Shown: in pieces, positions 32,717 through 39,664 of the stretch
Layout: the number at the start of each line of letters is the position of its first letter
How positions within the stretch are numbered: the first letter of the stretch is position 1
Assembly: GCF_018614075.1 (NCBI RefSeq)
Contig: NZ_JAGGOZ010000066.1
Coordinates: 1-49,771 of the forward strand
Reading direction: 5' to 3'
From: Streptomyces sp. ISL-94
GTDB taxonomy: Bacteria > Actinomycetota > Actinomycetes > Streptomycetales > Streptomycetaceae
DNA: 49,771 nucleotides
The notes under the pieces: generated by a model
Told to the model about the DNA's origin: nothing
The model's database searches: none
What the model saw: only the letters and a program-made list of their open reading frames with translations
Program-made: the position numbers and the translations under genes

Positions 32717-33777
32717 CCCTCGTCTCCCTTCGACAGACGGCGGCCCAGCAGGCTGAAGACCAGCGTCAGGAGGAACAGCAGGATGGAGAGGGCGGAGGCG
32801 TAACCGGTCTCGCCGGCGAACCCGAGCCCGACCTGCCGGATGAGGAAGGGCAGGGTCCGGGCGCCGCCGCCGGGGCCGCCGCTCTCGCCGCCGAGGATGT
32901 AGATCTCGGTGAAGACGCGGAGGGCGGAGATGGCGGACAGGGTGCCGACCAGCAGCATCATCGGCTTCACCTGGGGGACGGTGATGCTGAAGAAGCGGCG
33001 GACGGGGCCGGCGCCGTCGATGGCGGCCGCCTCGTAGAGGGCGGTGGAGACGTTTCCGAGCGCGGCGAGGTAGAAGACCATGTAGTAGCCGAGGCCCTTC
33101 CACACGGTCACGATCATCGCGGAGACCAGCAGCATCGTGCTGTCGGTCAGGAACGGGATCGGCTCGGAGATGATGCGCAGCTTCTGGAACAGGGTGTTCA
33201 CGAGGCCGTCGCTGCGCAGCACCCACTGCCAGATCAGGCCGACGACCACGGCGGAGGCGATCACCGGGGTGTAGAAGGCGGAGCGGAAGAAGCCGATGCC
33301 GGGGATCTTGGTCTGGACGAGGACCGCGAGCGCGAGCGGAAGGAAGACCAGGCAGGGGACGACGACCACGAGGTAGAGCACGCTGTTGCCGGTCGCGACC
33401 CAGAAGTCGGGGTCGGCGAAGGCGCGGCTGTAGTTGTCGAAGCCGACGAAGCCGCCGCCGCGCAGGACCTGGGCGCTGGTGAAGGAGAGGATGACGGTGT
33501 TGACGAATGGCCAGAGGCTGAACAGCGCCACCATCACCAGGCCGGGGGCGAGGAAGAGATAGGGGGTCCACCACGTGCGGTGGACGAGCCCCGTCTCGGC
33601 CTCCATGGCCTGCTTCGCCCTCTTCGCCTCCTTCGCCTCCTTCGGTTCCTTCCCCCGCTGCGAGGACCGGGCCGGTCGTGGGAATCGGGGAAGTCGGGCC
33701 GGGCTCGTGGTCTTCCGCAGGGTGGTCTGTGCCATGCCGTCGCCGTCCGCCTCTTCCCCGCAGCTGCCGCCGGTCAC
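32713..33777 (-). CDS. Sugar ABC transporter permease (MalF type)
   Basis: A permease of about 340-354 residues with six membrane helices, beginning with YLFLAPGLVMVALFSLWPFV, and the EAA loop ALYEAAAIDGAGPVRRFF. Two starts are possible: the GTG at 33777, which overlaps the binding-protein stop by four bases (GTGA) and implies coupled translation, and the ATG at 33735, whose purine-rich stretch is rather far away. I list the longer form. The first 60 residues contain a Lys/Glu/Ala-rich hydrophilic stretch (EPKEAKEAKRAKQAMEAE) that is cytoplasmic. It overlaps the next permease by four bases. Confidence 0.9.
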   Translation of the reverse strand: MTGGSCGEEADGDGMAQTTLRKTTSPARLPRFPRPARSSQRGKEPKEAKEAKRAKQAMEAETGLVHRTWWTPYLFLAPGLVMVALFSLWPFVNTVILSFTSAQVLRGGGFVGFDNYSRAFADPDFWVATGNSVLYLVVVVPCLVFLPLALAVLVQTKIPGIGFFRSAFYTPVIASAVVVGLIWQWVLRSDGLVNTLFQKLRIISEPIPFLTDSTMLLVSAMIVTVWKGLGYYMVFYLAALGNVSTALYEAAAIDGAGPVRRFFSITVPQVKPMMLLVGTLSAISALRVFTEIYILGGESGGPGGGARTLPFLIRQVGLGFAGETGYASALSILLFLLTLVFSLLGRRLSKGDEG

Positions 33778-35108
33778 TTCCGGGCCGCGTTGGCGAGGAG
33801 CCTGTTGGCTTCCTCCTCAGCCTTCTTCACCGCCGTACGGGCGTCCTGCTCGCCCTTGATCGCCTTCTGCATCTCGCGTACGACGGCGTCGCCGACCTGG
33901 TTGGTCCACTGGACGGGGGTGTTGGCGTCGAGTGCCGCGGTCTTCAGCTGCTCGGCGCCGATCGCGCGGGCGACGGTCTCCGCGTCCTTGCCGTCGCCCC
34001 GCTCCGCGAAGCGCGGGTCGGCGAGGCCCTGGGCGTTGGACGGGTAGATGGTGGCCTTCCTGGAGAACTCCACCTGGTTGGGGCCGTTGGTGACCCACTT
34101 GGCGAACTCGGCCGCCGCGTCGAGGTGCTTGGTGCCCTTCTTGATGCCGAGCGACTGGGCATAGATGCCGATGTGGCCGAGCTTGCCGGTGACGGCGCCC
34201 GCGACCTGGGTGTCCGCGTAGACCTGCGGGGCGTTCTGCTTGATGTCCTTGACGAAGCCCGGGGAGCCGGGGCCGAAGACGATCTTTCCGCCGCCGTAGA
34301 GCTGGTTGATGTCGTCGGACTTGAGCAGGGACTCCTTGGGCATGGCGCCCTTCGCGTACAGGTCCTTCATCCGCTCCACCCAGGCGACGGCCTGGTCGGT
34401 GTCGAAGGTGAACCGGTCCTGCTTCTCGTTGAGGATCGGGATGCCCATCTTCTGCCAGTCCCCGGGCAATCTGCCCTTGGGATCGGCCATGAAGGCGGAG
34501 TACTGGCCGCCGGACTTGGCGGCGATCTGCTCGGCGTAGTCGAAGAACTGCTCCACGCTGGTCGGCGGTTTGGCCGGATCCAGGCCCGCCTTCTCGAAGA
34601 GCGCCTTGTTGTAGGTGAGGATCTCCGGTGTCACGTACCAGGGGTAGGCGTACACGCCGTCGCCCTTGCCGGGGAGCTTGAACTGCTCCCAGGCGCCGGG
34701 CACGTACTCCTTGGCCGACTCGCCGTCGAGCTTGGCGACGTCGGCGAGCATGCCGCGGTCGCCGAGGAGCTGGAAGGAGTCGGTGGAGAGGTTGACCACG
34801 TCCGGGAGGGCTCCGGCCTGGGCGTCCGCGACGAGCTTCTCGTTGTAGCCGTCGCCCGGCACGTCCTCCCACTTGACCTTGGCCTCGGGGTACTTCGCCT
34901 CGAAGGCGTCGATCACGCCCTGCACGTAGGCCGTGAAAGTGGGCTTCAGCTGGAGGGTGCGGAAGGTGATCTCGCCCGCCACCTTGCCCGTCTTCCCGGA
35001 CTCCTTCCCGTCCCCGGCCCCTCCGCTCAAGCCGCAGGCGGCGGTCGAGAAGAGGGCGCCGGCCACCAGCGTGGCAACGGCGGTACGGGTCGGGTTCGCA
35101 CGAGTCAT
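33774..35108 (-). CDS. Sugar ABC transporter substrate-binding lipoprotein
   Basis: A 444-residue extracellular solute-binding protein of family 1. The lipobox ends at Cys25 (FSTAACG) after a short basic start. The mature protein shows the usual two-lobe pattern: IDAFEAKYPEAKVKWEDVP, later NLSTDSFQLLGDRGMLADVA, YAYPWYVTPEILTYNKALFE, and a lobe with FGPGSPGFVKDIK. The last 40 residues are helical and Lys/Glu/Ala-rich. The ATG at 35108 has GAAGG upstream. It is the first gene of the importer-mannosidase operon and sits 177 bp from the nearest LacI-type operator. By its partner GH38 enzyme the cargo is probably an alpha-mannoside or N-glycan-derived oligosaccharide; that is inferred. Confidence 0.92.
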   Translation of the reverse strand: MTRANPTRTAVATLVAGALFSTAACGLSGGAGDGKESGKTGKVAGEITFRTLQLKPTFTAYVQGVIDAFEAKYPEAKVKWEDVPGDGYNEKLVADAQAGALPDVVNLSTDSFQLLGDRGMLADVAKLDGESAKEYVPGAWEQFKLPGKGDGVYAYPWYVTPEILTYNKALFEKAGLDPAKPPTSVEQFFDYAEQIAAKSGGQYSAFMADPKGRLPGDWQKMGIPILNEKQDRFTFDTDQAVAWVERMKDLYAKGAMPKESLLKSDDINQLYGGGKIVFGPGSPGFVKDIKQNAPQVYADTQVAGAVTGKLGHIGIYAQSLGIKKGTKHLDAAAEFAKWVTNGPNQVEFSRKATIYPSNAQGLADPRFAERGDGKDAETVARAIGAEQLKTAALDANTPVQWTNQVGDAVVREMQKAIKGEQDARTAVKKAEEEANRLLANAARK

Positions 35109-35285
35109 CGTCGCCGCCTTCGCAGGAGTCCGGCCTCATTGCCGGGGGCGGTGCCCACGGTCGTCCGAAAGGAAGTCCTCGTCAATGAGGCGGAGGCCCC
35201 GCTGGCCGGTGGTGCGTAGGTCCCGAATGGCGCGAGGGGGCTGCGAGCACCCGGCAAGGCCGCCTCACCCCCTACTCCGACCTGC

Positions 35286-35301
35286 ACTAATGCGCTTTAG
35301 T
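35286..35301. promoter_or_regulatory. LacI-type operator 1 of the sugar importer
   Basis: ACTAATGCGCTTTAGT is a 16-bp palindrome with one mismatched pair and a central GCGC, the form expected for LacI/GalR-family repressors. It lies 178 bp upstream of the binding-protein start. The LacI-type gene itself is not in this window. Confidence 0.68.
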
Positions 35302-35391
35302 TCAAAGGGGGTTGGCGGTGGTATCGATTTGATAACAACCTGCCTCGCCGTCAGGGGTTTGACTTCTTATCGACGGTTCGCCGAGGCTCGG

Positions 35392-35407
35392 ACTAATGCG
35401 CTTTACC
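35392..35407. promoter_or_regulatory. LacI-type operator 2 of the sugar importer
   Basis: The first 14 bases match operator 1 exactly (ACTAATGCGCTTTA) and then diverge. It lies 106 bp further upstream, about ten helical turns away, which would suit looping by a dimer-of-dimers repressor. Confidence 0.6.
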
Positions 35408-35419
35408 CTTCACACGACG

Positions 35420-35429
35420 AAAGCGCTTT
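35420..35429. promoter_or_regulatory. LacI-type operator 3 (AAAGCGCTTT)
   Basis: A perfect 10-bp palindrome sharing GCGCTTTA with operators 1 and 2 and followed by CCC, as is operator 2. It lies 28 bp from operator 2. Confidence 0.55.
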
Positions 35430-35568
35430 ACCCGGCATCGCCGGTACCCGTCAGCCAGGGGGCCTACTTCATGGCGCACTCGGCCTTCTCGGCGAGCTTT
35501 CCGTCCGTGAAGCCCTCCAAAGTCGCCGGCTGTCGCGACGATGGTCGTTCGAGGTCAGGCCCCCTCTG

Positions 35569-35582
35569 CCCTGTATACAGGG
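35569..35582. promoter_or_regulatory. Perfect palindrome CCCTGTATACAGGG
   Basis: This 14-bp perfect palindrome lies 39 bp upstream of the universal stress gene start. A TGTATACA core is common in operators of GntR-type and other dimeric regulators. The protein that binds it is unknown. Confidence 0.55.
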
Positions 35583-35621
35583 AGGAGATCGACTATTCGG
35601 GCGAAGCGAGAGGAACCCACC

Positions 35622-36092
35622 GTGAGCGAGCACACCATCGAGCCTCTGATCGTCGTCGGCGTCGACGGTTCGAACCATTCCAAGGAGGCGCTGCGCTGGG
35701 GGGTCGCTCAGGCCAAGATGACGGGCGGCCGGGTGCACGCCGTCATGGCCTGGGAGTGGAACACCCATCCCTTCGCCATCGGCCGCGGCACGGGCGATGG
35801 CGCCGAGAGCGAGGCGGTCACGGCCGAGAAGACGGCGCGGCGCAAGCTCGCGGACACCGTCGCCGCGGCCGTCGGCACCTCGCCCGGCGTACCGGTGTTC
35901 CGGCGCGTGGAACAGGGTTCCCCGGCCCAGGTTCTGGTCGACGCGTCGAAGGAGGCGGATCTGACGGTGGTCGGCACCCGCGGGTACGGCGGTTTCAAGG
36001 GAGCACTGCTGGGGTCCGTGAGCCAGCAGGTCGTGCAGTACTCGACGAGCAGCGTCGTGGTCGTCCGCGAGGACGAGGAGGGGAACGACTGA
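35622..36092 (+). CDS. Universal stress protein (UspA family)
   Basis: A 156-residue single-domain Usp. The first strand and ATP loop are VVGVDGSNHSKEAL (residues 9-22), and the ATP-binding motif G-x2-G-x9-G-S is present in GTRGYGGFKGALLGSVSQQV. These are the ATP-binding rather than UspA-only type. The GTG at 35622 has AGAGGAA upstream; the frame continues 27 codons further but begins in the palindrome region. Members help survival under starvation, hypoxia or redox stress; the precise role here is unknown. It is a single-gene unit, with the terminator-like hairpin at 36114-36135 shortly after it. Confidence 0.92.
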   Translation: MSEHTIEPLIVVGVDGSNHSKEALRWGVAQAKMTGGRVHAVMAWEWNTHPFAIGRGTGDGAESEAVTAEKTARRKLADTVAAAVGTSPGVPVFRRVEQGSPAQVLVDASKEADLTVVGTRGYGGFKGALLGSVSQQVVQYSTSSVVVVREDEEGND

Positions 36093-36113
36093 CCGCGACC
36101 GGCGGCGACATGG

Positions 36114-36135
36114 CCCGGGGAACTCAGGCCCCGGG
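36114..36135. terminator. GC hairpin between convergent genes
   Basis: CCCGGGG (36114-36120) pairs perfectly with CCCCGGG (36129-36135) around an eight-base loop. It covers the stop codon of the dehydratase-like gene and follows the stress gene by 21 bp. Confidence 0.5.
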
Positions 36136-37077
36136 AGCCGCCAGGCCCCCGGAAGCCGCCAGATCCCCGGGGTCCGTGTTCGCACCGCACAGGATGACGG
36201 CGACCCGCACGCCCAGCGGCTCCGGCGCGCCCCGCAGGGCGGCCAGCGCGGTGGCGGCCCCGGCCTCGACCACGATCCGGTGCTCCTCCCAGAGCGCGCG
36301 CCGCGCGGCCGTGATCGCCTCGTCGGGGACGAGGACGGACCGTACGTTCCCCTCCTGCGCGGCGGCGACCGCGTCCGCCGAGGCCCGGGTCGCCCCGAGG
36401 GAGTCGGAGGCCACGGAGTTCACGGCCACGTCCACCGGGCGGCCCGCCGCCAGGGCCGCGTTCAGCGCCCGGCAGTTCTCCGGTTCGGCCGCGATCACCC
36501 GTACGCCGTGTTCGCGGGCGGCTGTGGCGACTCCGGCGAACAGTCCGCCGCCGCCGACCGCGACGACCACGGTGTCCAGCCCGGGCAGGGCGGCCCGGAT
36601 CTCGTCGAGCAGGGTGCCGGCGCCCGCCGCGATGAGCGGGTGGTCGTAGGCGTGGCTGCTCAGGGCCCCGCTCGCGGCGGCGAACTCCTCGCAGGCGGCC
36701 AGCGCTTCGGCGTACCGGTCGCCGACGAGCCGTACCTCGGCGCCGTAGCCGCGCAGCCGCTCCACCTTCACCCGCGGGGCATTGGCCGGCAGGAACACGG
36801 TCGCGGGCACGGACTGGGCGCGGGCCGCCCAGGCGCAGGCGAGCCCCGCGTTGCCGCCGGAGGCGATGGTGACGCCGGCGGCGGGGAGGGTGCCGGCCGC
36901 GTGGTGGGCGGCGAGGAAGTTGCGGGCGCCGCGCGCCTTGAAGGAGCCGGTGTGCTGGAGGTGCTCCAGCGCGTACCAGACACCCTCGGCCCCCGGGGCG
37001 ACGGTGACGGGCCGCACCGCGCCCGCGATCCGGTCGGCCGCCGCACGTACGGCGGCGTAGTCGAGCTGCAGTTCCAT
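36124..37077 (-). CDS. PLP-dependent serine/threonine dehydratase-like enzyme
   Basis: A 317-residue fold-type II PLP enzyme. The PLP lysine is in HTGSFKARGARNFL (about residue 47), the substrate loop is SGGNAGLACAWAARAQ, and the phosphate-binding glycine loop is AVGGGGLFAG (about residue 185). There is no ACT regulatory domain, so it resembles catabolic threonine/serine ammonia-lyases or related racemases rather than biosynthetic IlvA. The ATG at 37077 has GAGGAG upstream, inside the TetR stop region; only 14 bp separate the two genes, which therefore form an operon. Reaction on L-threonine (to 2-oxobutyrate) or L-serine is likely but unproved; serine racemase or beta-hydroxyaspartate dehydratase are options. 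Confidence 0.85.
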   Translation of the reverse strand: MELQLDYAAVRAAADRIAGAVRPVTVAPGAEGVWYALEHLQHTGSFKARGARNFLAAHHAAGTLPAAGVTIASGGNAGLACAWAARAQSVPATVFLPANAPRVKVERLRGYGAEVRLVGDRYAEALAACEEFAAASGALSSHAYDHPLIAAGAGTLLDEIRAALPGLDTVVVAVGGGGLFAGVATAAREHGVRVIAAEPENCRALNAALAAGRPVDVAVNSVASDSLGATRASADAVAAAQEGNVRSVLVPDEAITAARRALWEEHRIVVEAGAATALAALRGAPEPLGVRVAVILCGANTDPGDLAASGGLAAPGA

Positions 37078-37091
37078 GAGCGGACTCCTCG

Positions 37092-37778
37092 TCAGGCGGT
37101 GGGCGGGGCCTGTCCGGCGGGCCCGGCGGATCCGCCGGGCCGGGCGGCATCGATCAGCTGGCGCAGTGCGCCGTAGTACACCTCGTGCTCGGTCAGCGGC
37201 GGCAGTACGTCGGCCAGCCCGCCGGAGAGCACGGGGAACTCCTCCGGGTCCAGCGCGGCCAGGGCCGCCCGCGAGGCGGCGGTGGCGCCGGCCGGATCCC
37301 GGTGGTCGACGAAGGCCGCGCTGCCGAGAGTGAGCAGGTACATGCGGCGGTAGGCGGTCATCGCCTCGGCGGCCGTCATGCCCGCGGCCACGCTGTCGGC
37401 GAGGGCGGGCTCGACGAGCCGGGCCAGCAGCTGCCGCCCGAGCCAGGGCCGGCCGCCGCGCAGCACGAGCAGGCCGGGATGCGCGGTGAGCAGCCGGTAG
37501 AGGGCGGTGAAGCGCTGCTCGGTCGCCTGCGCCCAGTCGGTGCCGGCGGGGATGTCGGGGAGTTGCGCGGCCAGGTGCTCGGTGCAGAGGTCGAGCAGGC
37601 CGGCGAGGTCTGCGCAGCGGCGCTGGACGGTGGCGTGGGAGACGTCGAGCCGTTCGGCGAGGGTGCGGAAGCTCAGCCGGCCGGGCCCCTCCTCGTCGAG
37701 GATGCGCAGGGCGGCGACGGCGATCGCCTCGGGCGTGGCGTGGTCCAGGGCGGGCGATCTCCTCGGCATGAGATACAC
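37092..37778 (-). CDS. TetR-family transcriptional regulator
   Basis: A 228-residue repressor. Residues 15-60 form the TetR DNA-binding domain: AIAVAALRILDEEGPGRLSF, then RTLAERLDVSHATVQRRCAD. The larger C-terminal ligand domain is helical, with a TetR_C-like pattern (TALYRLLTAHPGLLVLRGGR). The GTG at 37778 has GGAG nine bases upstream; the ATG at 37769 is an alternative without a ribosome site. It precedes the dehydratase-like gene in the same operon. Its promoter region holds a 23-bp palindrome just upstream of the start, as expected for autoregulation. It may also control the divergent alpha-galactosidase gene. Confidence 0.86.
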   Translation of the reverse strand: MYLMPRRSPALDHATPEAIAVAALRILDEEGPGRLSFRTLAERLDVSHATVQRRCADLAGLLDLCTEHLAAQLPDIPAGTDWAQATEQRFTALYRLLTAHPGLLVLRGGRPWLGRQLLARLVEPALADSVAAGMTAAEAMTAYRRMYLLTLGSAAFVDHRDPAGATAASRAALAALDPEEFPVLSGGLADVLPPLTEHEVYYGALRQLIDAARPGGSAGPAGQAPPTA

Positions 37779-37784
37779 CGTAAC

Positions 37785-37807
37785 ATACTCCGTACCGTAC
37801 GGCGTAT
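37785..37807. promoter_or_regulatory. Candidate TetR operator
   Basis: ATACTCCGTA (37785-37794) and TACGGCGTAT (37798-37807) are inverted arms matching at 9 of 10 positions around CCG. A further direct half-site, GATACACCGTA at 37772-37782, overlaps the TetR start. The size and place suit autoregulation by the TetR protein. Confidence 0.7.
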
Positions 37808-37962
37808 CACCGTTCTCGCGTGCGAGCGACTACGGCCATATTGCTGGTCATTGACGGATAACCACCGATGTACGTTGACAGCGGGTAGTCACCTGGCTGC
37901 ACTGGGCGCACACCTGTCCTCGACCGTGCCCCGCCCCACCGCCCCCACGTCAAGGAGACTCC

Positions 37963-39651
37963 GTGCCGCTTCGCCTGCGCGCCTCGCTCCCCTGTCTGAC
38001 CGCGGCCGCCCTGCTCGCCCTGGCGCTCTCCCCCGCCCCGGCGGAGGCCGAGCCCACCGCGACCTCGGACACCCCGCTGGCGCTCACCCCGCCCATGGGC
38101 TGGAACAACTGGGCGCACTACATGTGCGACATCGACGAGGCCAAGGTCGTCGCGAACGCCGACGCGCTCGTGTCCACCGGCCTCGCCGCCAAGGGCTACG
38201 ACACGGTCACCGTCGACGACTGCTGGATGGCCAAGAGCCGCGACGCACGGGGCGCCCTGGTCGTCGACACCGCGAAGTTCCCGCACGGCATGGCCTGGCT
38301 GGGCGACTACCTGCACGCCAAGGGCCTGAAGTTCGGCATCTACGAGGACGCCGGCTCCCTCACCTGTGAGAAGTACCCGGGCAGCGGCGCCCCGGCGGGC
38401 GGCGGCGAGGACCACTACGCGCAGGACGCCCGGCAGTTCGCCTCCTGGACGGTGGACTACGTCAAGATGGACGGCTGCAACCTGTGGGTGCCGGAGGGGA
38501 AGACGAAGGAGCAGGCCTACCGGGACGCCTACAACGCGGTGGCCGCGGCCCTGCGCGACAGCGGCCGGGACATGGTGCTGTCGGCCTCCGCGCCCGCCTA
38601 CTTCCAGCAGGGTGAGTGGGGCGGCTCCGACTGGCACCGGGTCCTCGGCTGGGTCGGCGAGACGGGCCAGCTGTGGCGCGAGGGCAAGGACGTCAAGGTG
38701 TTCCAGCCCGCCACGCCCGCCGCCTCGCGGTGGAGCTCGGTGATGGGCAACTACGGCTACAACCGCTGGCTCGGCCGGTACGCGGGCCCCGGCAACTGGA
38801 ACGACCCCGACTTCCTGATCGCGGGCGCCCCCGGGCTCACCGCGGCGGAGAGCCGCAGCCAGGTCGCCCTCTGGGCGATGATGGCGGCCCCGTTCATCCT
38901 GTCCTCCGAGGTCTCCAAGCTGACCCCGGAGGGGCTCGCGGCCCTCGGGAACACCCGGATGATCGAGCTGGACCAGGATCCCATGGGCCGTCAGGGGGCG
39001 GTGGTCTCCTCGAACGCCACCTTCGAGATCCTGGTACGGCCGCTCGCGAACGGCGACCGCGCGGTGGCGGTCCTCAACCGCTCGGCGAGCACCCGGGACA
39101 TCGCGGTGCCGCTGGAGGAGCTGGGGCTGCCGTCCTGCACGGTCGAAGCGCAGGACCTGTGGACCGGCGCGAGGCGGGAGGTCGCCGAGACGCTGACCGG
39201 GCGGGTGGCCGGGCACGACACGGGGGTGTGGCGGCTCACCCCGCGCGGCTGCGGGGAGGCCGTGCCGACCGGGCAGCTCGTGGGCGACGGCGTCCGCTGC
39301 GCCGACGGGGCCAACACCACCGGTGTCGGCGCTGTCGTGATGGGGGCGTGCACCGGTGCCGCCGACCAGCGCTGGGTCGTGGGCCAGGACGCACGCCTGC
39401 GGCTGGCCGGCGAATGCCTGTCGGCAGGCGAGGGCGGTCTGGTGGAGCTGGCGGACTGCGCGTCGGAGCCGGCGGAGCAGCCCGGCCAGCGCTGGGCGCA
39501 CCGGCGCGACGGCGCCCTCGTCGAGGAGGCGAGCGGGCAGTGCCTGACGGCCCCGGCCCCGGCCGCCGGTACGGACGCCCCGGCCGAGCGGCTGCGGCTG
39601 GCCCCCTGCGGCGACCACCGGGTCGACCAGGCCTGGTCGCTGCCGGTCTGA
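37963..39651 (+). CDS. Secreted GH27 alpha-galactosidase with CBM13 domain
   Basis: A 562-residue exported enzyme. Residues 1-29 are a signal peptide (LTAAALLALALSPAPAEA). The GH27 catalytic barrel starts with TPPMGWNNWAHYMC and carries DDCWM, the nucleophile Asp170 in YVKMDGCNLW and GNWNDPDFLIAG. A beta-sandwich follows, and from about residue 430 a ricin-type lectin domain (CBM13) with DQRWVVGQD, GECLSAG and DQAWSLPV, although one of the repeats is worn. The GTG at 37963 follows AAGGAG. It is divergent from the TetR gene (184 bp) and 13 bp upstream of the GH89 gene, with which it likely forms an operon. GH27 also includes beta-L-arabinopyranosidases and alpha-N-acetylgalactosaminidases, so the sugar is not certain. 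Confidence 0.92.
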   Translation: MPLRLRASLPCLTAAALLALALSPAPAEAEPTATSDTPLALTPPMGWNNWAHYMCDIDEAKVVANADALVSTGLAAKGYDTVTVDDCWMAKSRDARGALVVDTAKFPHGMAWLGDYLHAKGLKFGIYEDAGSLTCEKYPGSGAPAGGGEDHYAQDARQFASWTVDYVKMDGCNLWVPEGKTKEQAYRDAYNAVAAALRDSGRDMVLSASAPAYFQQGEWGGSDWHRVLGWVGETGQLWREGKDVKVFQPATPAASRWSSVMGNYGYNRWLGRYAGPGNWNDPDFLIAGAPGLTAAESRSQVALWAMMAAPFILSSEVSKLTPEGLAALGNTRMIELDQDPMGRQGAVVSSNATFEILVRPLANGDRAVAVLNRSASTRDIAVPLEELGLPSCTVEAQDLWTGARREVAETLTGRVAGHDTGVWRLTPRGCGEAVPTGQLVGDGVRCADGANTTGVGAVVMGACTGAADQRWVVGQDARLRLAGECLSAGEGGLVELADCASEPAEQPGQRWAHRRDGALVEEASGQCLTAPAPAAGTDAPAERLRLAPCGDHRVDQAWSLPV

Positions 39652-39664
39652 GGGCGGCGGACGG

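Larger units (their letters stand above)
35109..35621. other. 513-bp divergent regulatory region
   Basis: No gene is seen. It separates the sugar importer operon (minus) from the universal stress gene (plus). It holds three LacI-type operator sequences (35286-35301, 35392-35407, 35420-35429), a comparatively AT-rich stretch at 35300-35420, and a 14-bp palindrome close to the stress-gene start. I could not assign a convincing -35/-10 pair for the importer. Confidence 0.65.

Noticed and set aside
35396..36649. Plus-strand open frame of 417 codons across the stress gene
   Set aside because: It overlaps the universal stress gene in another frame and the dehydratase antisense; only the frame from 35622 shows family motifs and a ribosome site.
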